This document shows, piece by piece, positions 60,237 through 64,000 of a stretch of 64,000 nucleotides of DNA (position 1 is the stretch's first letter; every line of letters begins with the position of its first letter). The DNA comes from Paramecium pentaurelia. Taxonomy: Eukaryota > Ciliophora > Oligohymenophorea > Peniculida > Parameciidae. The stretch covers positions 704,641-768,640 of the forward strand of contig CAJJDO010000005.1 of NCBI GenBank assembly GCA_905183005.1, read 5' to 3'. A program made the translations under genes and the position numbers. The notes under the pieces were generated by a model. That model saw only the letters and a list, made by a program, of their open reading frames with translations, searched no databases and was not told where the DNA came from.

Positions 60237-61424
60237 ATGAGCGATCCATACGATTGGCCATTCCCAAGTAGGAAAGATTTAATGTATTTGTCATCAATAA
60301 GTATAAATTCTATATCATAAATTAGATAAACGAGATGTAGGCACTGTTAGACCTGATAAATTAACAGGATAAGATTTTAATCTCTAAACAAAGGACATTG
60401 ATGGTAACTGAATTTTCAAAGTAGGTGCCTAACCTTGTATGAAGCCATATAAATTTACTAATAAACCAGACTTTACAAATACAACTAATGATATTGCAGG
60501 CACTCGTTCAAAAGTATTGATTCCCTCAATTGGAAGAGATGTATAAAATTGTATTATTTTGAAGGGATTTTCTCTTAATAATCGTGACATCAAAGGTGCT
60601 TATCCATAATTGAATAAATTTCAAACAACAAGACCTCCAACAAATCCAGTAGATCCTGTTTATGTTCTCCCAAAAGCTGTACCTGTTGAACCTTTGCAAC
60701 CGAAATTCATTAGAGATTAAATAAATATTGATGTACAGCGAATAATAATGAAAAGGACATACCAGGAACCAAACCCAATCCTCCTGCTGCAAAATTGAGA
60801 AAAACTGTTCATATATTTGATGAAGTGGATGGAGCAAAATCAAAACCTGCATTCATGCCTAGAGATCATATGGAAATTATGGATGTTAAAGACATAAATG
60901 AATATAGGGTATTTAAATCATCTCGTGTAACTAATCCACTTGAACCTGAATATTAATTAAAAGATGTTGAAGATTAACCAGCTAATTTAAAATATGGATT
61001 TGTAAGTGGAAGTAAGAGCAGAGTCTTGCATCCCTAAATAAATTATAACACTAAGAATTTAGATACACAAGATATCGAAGGATGTCATGTAGGAGCTATA
61101 AGTGATCATTTTTTAATGAGACAAAAGCGATCTTAATTTAGAGCTATTAATGATACTAAAGATGTACCTGGAGCTCAGGTTGGTACTTTGAGAAAAGGGC
61201 TACTTAATCATAGAGGAACAAACCCATTGACTCCTGAATATCAACTTTTAGGAAGAAATGAGATTTATAATCAAAATATTCCGCGTACTGCATTTGAAGG
61301 TAATCGACAGAATCAAGGAGGTGATAAACCAAAAACTTAATAATCATTGAGATCAAATTCATTAAATAAAATAGAATAACCATTATCGACAGCCTAAAAA
61401 TTTGATTAGTTTATAAAGAAATGA
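60237..61424 (+). CDS. DI-G motif repeat protein, 364 aa
   Basis: Introns of 25, 21, 24 and 23 nt leave 364 codons plus TGA. The chain is soluble, Pro/Asn/Lys-rich, and repeats a short motif D-[IV]-x-G-[AT] about every 30-50 residues: DIDGAQP, DIAGTRS, DIKGAYP, DIPGTKP, DIEGCHV, DVPGAQV; related NPLEPEYQL and NPLTPEYQL occur twice. This resembles short-motif proteins lining microtubules or cortical filaments, but I cannot name the family. It ends 16 bp from the stop of the convergent MORN gene. Confidence 0.75.
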
Positions 61425-61440
61425 AGTATGATAGTAGATA

Positions 61441-62538
61441 TCATAAAAATTTTACTAGTTCTAATTATTAAATGGATTCAGAATGTAATTTCTTTTCTTG
61501 TTCATCAAGCCATTTAGTTCTTTTTCCTTCTTCCCAATATCCTATTTTGCGATCACCATTTGTACAAATACCAATACCATTTTACTTGCCTAATTTGTAT
61601 ATAAATTTACCATTATTCCAAGTAGATATCATTTTCTTACCATCATTCCATGTAAATTCTCCAACACCATTCTTTTTATCATCTTAAAAATGCTATTAAA
61701 ATTATATCACAATTACTCCTTTGAAAACCCTTCCGTCTGGAAAGGTTAATACTCCATAACCATTCATTTTAGACTTTTTCCATTAACCTTTATATACTCT
61801 TTTATCTGCCCAAGTCATTGTTCCTTATCCTTCTAATTCATTATTCGAAAAATCTCCCTCATAAATAGTGCCATTAGAGAATTTTAAAATCCCTTAACCA
61901 TGTTTTCTACCATCATAATAGAATCCCTCATATGAATTTCCATCTTACCATACTTCTTTACCCTTTCCATGCTACTTATCATTTTTCCACTTATTAATAT
62001 TTCAAATAATGATACATTTCCTTCATATCGTGCCCCATTTTTACAAACATAAATACCAAATCCATTACATTTATCATCTTTCCATTCACCTTCATAATAA
62101 TCTTCGTCATCTAATATTAATTTGCCTTTGCCATTGAGTTTGCCTTCAAGGAAAGTGCCAGAATAGATACTACCTGAAGGCCATTTAAGAACACCTTGTC
62201 CATCCTTTAATCCGTTCATCCATTCTCCTTTATATGTAGTTCCATCTGAAAAAGTGATTTCTAAATTGAACTAAATCCTTACCTTCTAATTGAACTCTCT
62301 ACATTTTTCCAATCGTACTTTAAATGAGTTAATTCTCTTTCTTTATACTACTAATGCTGGCATCAGATTTGCCTTAATCATTATCAGCGTTAAATCTCTC
62401 GGTTTCTTTATTATTTCTTTATTGGCTTTCTTTTAATGATTTGTTTTTTGATAATACAACCTCTTATTTATCATTACCCCCCTTACTAGTGATTTCTTAA
62501 TCATTAGTACAGCAAGTATTACTACATGTTGCACCCAT
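61441..62538 (-). CDS. MORN-repeat protein with N-myristoylation signal, 341 aa
   Basis: Introns of 22, 26 and 24 nt leave 341 codons plus TGA. The start MGATCSNTCC has Gly2 and a cluster of cysteines for lipid attachment; about 80 charged, Asn/Ser/Lys-rich residues follow, then nine to ten MORN repeats (TYKGEWMNGLKDGQGVLKW and so on) and a charged tail. Same plan and almost the same length as the protein at 9598-10667, but the lipid-anchor region and repeat order have diverged. Likely a membrane-cortex tether by family. Confidence 0.9.
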
Positions 62539-62819
62539 TTATAATTAAATAATTAAATTATGATAAATAGCTATCAAAACAACTGTTATATCATTTATTG
62601 GTATTATAGTTATCACTCTAGCTTAAATTGATTACTAATGATAAAGTCGAGCCTGATTACACATAAGAATGAAGTGTAAAACAGGGGTAGGTATATTATC
62701 ATACAAATAATCTATATTAAAAATCAGCATTTTTAAATGAACATATCATAAATAATTATATGTCTATGTTCTTATCATAAGTTTATTTTGTAAAGCCTAT
62801 GCGTATCTAGACAGCTGGT

Positions 62820-63128
62820 TCAAAATTATTATTAATATATATTCATTTATTATTATAAAGGTTAACTTAGAGCTAAAAATTCAGGAGTGTATTGACTGTC
62901 TTGTTGAGAATATAATTTAGTCTATTGAGGAGGTAAACTAAACTCTGGTGTTTATGACAATTGCATAGATAATTGATTGCCAGGGAAAAAAGATTAATTT
63001 TATTCACTTATTTTATTTTCTTACTCCTCATATGGAACTTCATCTTAGTAAGTCATCTACTAAATATGATTAACATCGTTATATGTATTTATTTCAGGAG
63101 TTGAAGCTAATTTACAGATCTGTCCCAT
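62820..63128 (-). CDS. Small Gln/Pro-rich protein with possible myristoylation signal, 102 aa
   Basis: Intronless, 102 codons plus TGA. MGQICKLASTPE has Gly2, Ser/Thr and Cys5 in positions that suit N-myristoylation and palmitoylation. The rest is Gln/Pro/Ser-rich and repeats a short motif (TPEFSLPPQQ, TPEFLALSQP). Probably disordered and membrane-associated; no family recognised. Confidence 0.5.
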
Positions 63129-64000
63129 CTTAATTAGTAAAATATAATTTATTTTACTAATTAAACTCTTTCATTCTATTTTAGAATGATTATTATTTTT
63201 TATAGAAATTAGGTAATAACATACTAATTTAATCAGAAAGATAATTACTTATTTTTAATACTTCACTTAGCTAATATAATTTGTATGAAAAATCATACTC
63301 TAATCTCTGATAATTTATTCTTATTCTATAGGACCATAGGGTAATAAATAGTAAAAATCTAATTGAAAAAAATAGACTAAGTAAAATTTACAATATTATA
63401 TCATTAATTTAAAGAGATCTTAAATAATTTACATTAGAAAAAAAAAATATATTGCTTATTTGATAAATATTTAAAATTTACAAATGCTATATTACTATAA
63501 GATTCATGAGAACTAATATTTTATTTAATAAATAAATAAATATTTAATTATCTTAATCAAAAACAGCTAGTATCTTTTCTTAAATTATTGATTAAATTGA
63601 ATAACTTTATTTCTTTATTTAATTTTTGTAATTATAAAATTTTCTAAAGTTCTAAAAATAAATTAGCTCAAGTTTTTATATGACTTAAAAACTAATTAGA
63701 ATTACTACTTCTTTTATATTCTCCAAAAACTCTCTTGCAATTATTTGGTATAATTTCTTACAATTATTTCATTTAATTTATTGAAATAGTAATTGATCCT
63801 AAATGACTAGTAAAAATAATTGAAATGCATTTTAAATATTTATTTGATAAAAATTCAATTAATAATGATCTTATAATTAATTTCTTTGTAAATGTATACA
63901 ATTCTTATATAAAATGTAATTTTATATTAATTATTGATACTTTTTATTGAGTCTTGTTCTTAAGATTATAACATTGTTAACTTAGTGGAATTAACTTTAA
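63129..64000. other. AT-rich end of window, nothing recognised
   Basis: No supported gene, RNA or telomeric repeat. Very low complexity in places. Confidence 0.5.

Noticed and set aside
60200..60240. AT dinucleotide run as a telomere-addition or chromosome-end site
   Set aside because: No G-rich telomeric repeat is near; short AT runs are common throughout this DNA.
1..64000. CRISPR arrays, bacterial operons, Shine-Dalgarno sites
   Set aside because: Short introns, reassigned stops and eukaryotic protein families show ciliate nuclear DNA; no direct-repeat/spacer array was seen.

Overview
The window looks like macronuclear DNA of a ciliate, most likely a Paramecium species. It is very AT-rich. 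TAA and TAG occur inside nearly every conserved gene and read as glutamine, so only TGA ends genes (ciliate code, table 6). Coding runs are broken by tiny GT-AG introns of 20-30 nt. Genes are packed on both strands with gaps down to 16-20 bp. I rebuilt most genes by hand; in almost all of them the exon sum is an exact multiple of three, which is the main internal check. Proteins are named from recognised motifs, not from searches.

Left third (1-21 kb): a DHHC-type palmitoyltransferase; a 1,511-aa protein with a Kelch-like propeller; an ABHD11-like hydrolase; a TMEM41/VTT membrane protein; a myristoylated MORN protein; the broken 3' end of an AGC kinase gene; two more alpha/beta hydrolases (tail to tail); a two-helix membrane protein; a coiled-coil protein; two related small genes in tandem; GILT; and a B-box-like/MORN protein whose stop overlaps the GILT start codon.

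Middle (20-48 kb): a coiled-coil protein, SLC33-type transporter, SNF1/AMPK-like kinase, mitochondrial uS15m, signal peptide peptidase, FAM136A-like twin CX3C protein, tandem CCCH zinc finger protein, several small unknown proteins, an Old Yellow Enzyme, an SLC25 carrier, a membrane-anchored purple acid phosphatase-like protein, a Qa-SNARE, a LamG/helical-repeat protein, and a HECT ubiquitin ligase that appears to carry DUSP and ubiquitin-like domains.

Right third (47-64 kb): a two-pore channel; a degenerate stretch (an interrupted small gene and a RhoGAP-like gene with in-frame TGAs); a perfect 1,017-bp duplication split by a single N, best explained as an assembly artefact; a 694-aa coiled-coil protein; an LRR protein; a USP12/46-like deubiquitinase; a DI-G repeat protein; a second myristoylated MORN protein; and a small myristoylation-type protein. 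The genes form no obvious pathway, but ubiquitin handling (HECT, USP), membrane traffic and modification (SNARE, DHHC, VTT, SPP, GILT) and cortical or ciliary-type proteins (MORN, LRR, coiled coils) recur.
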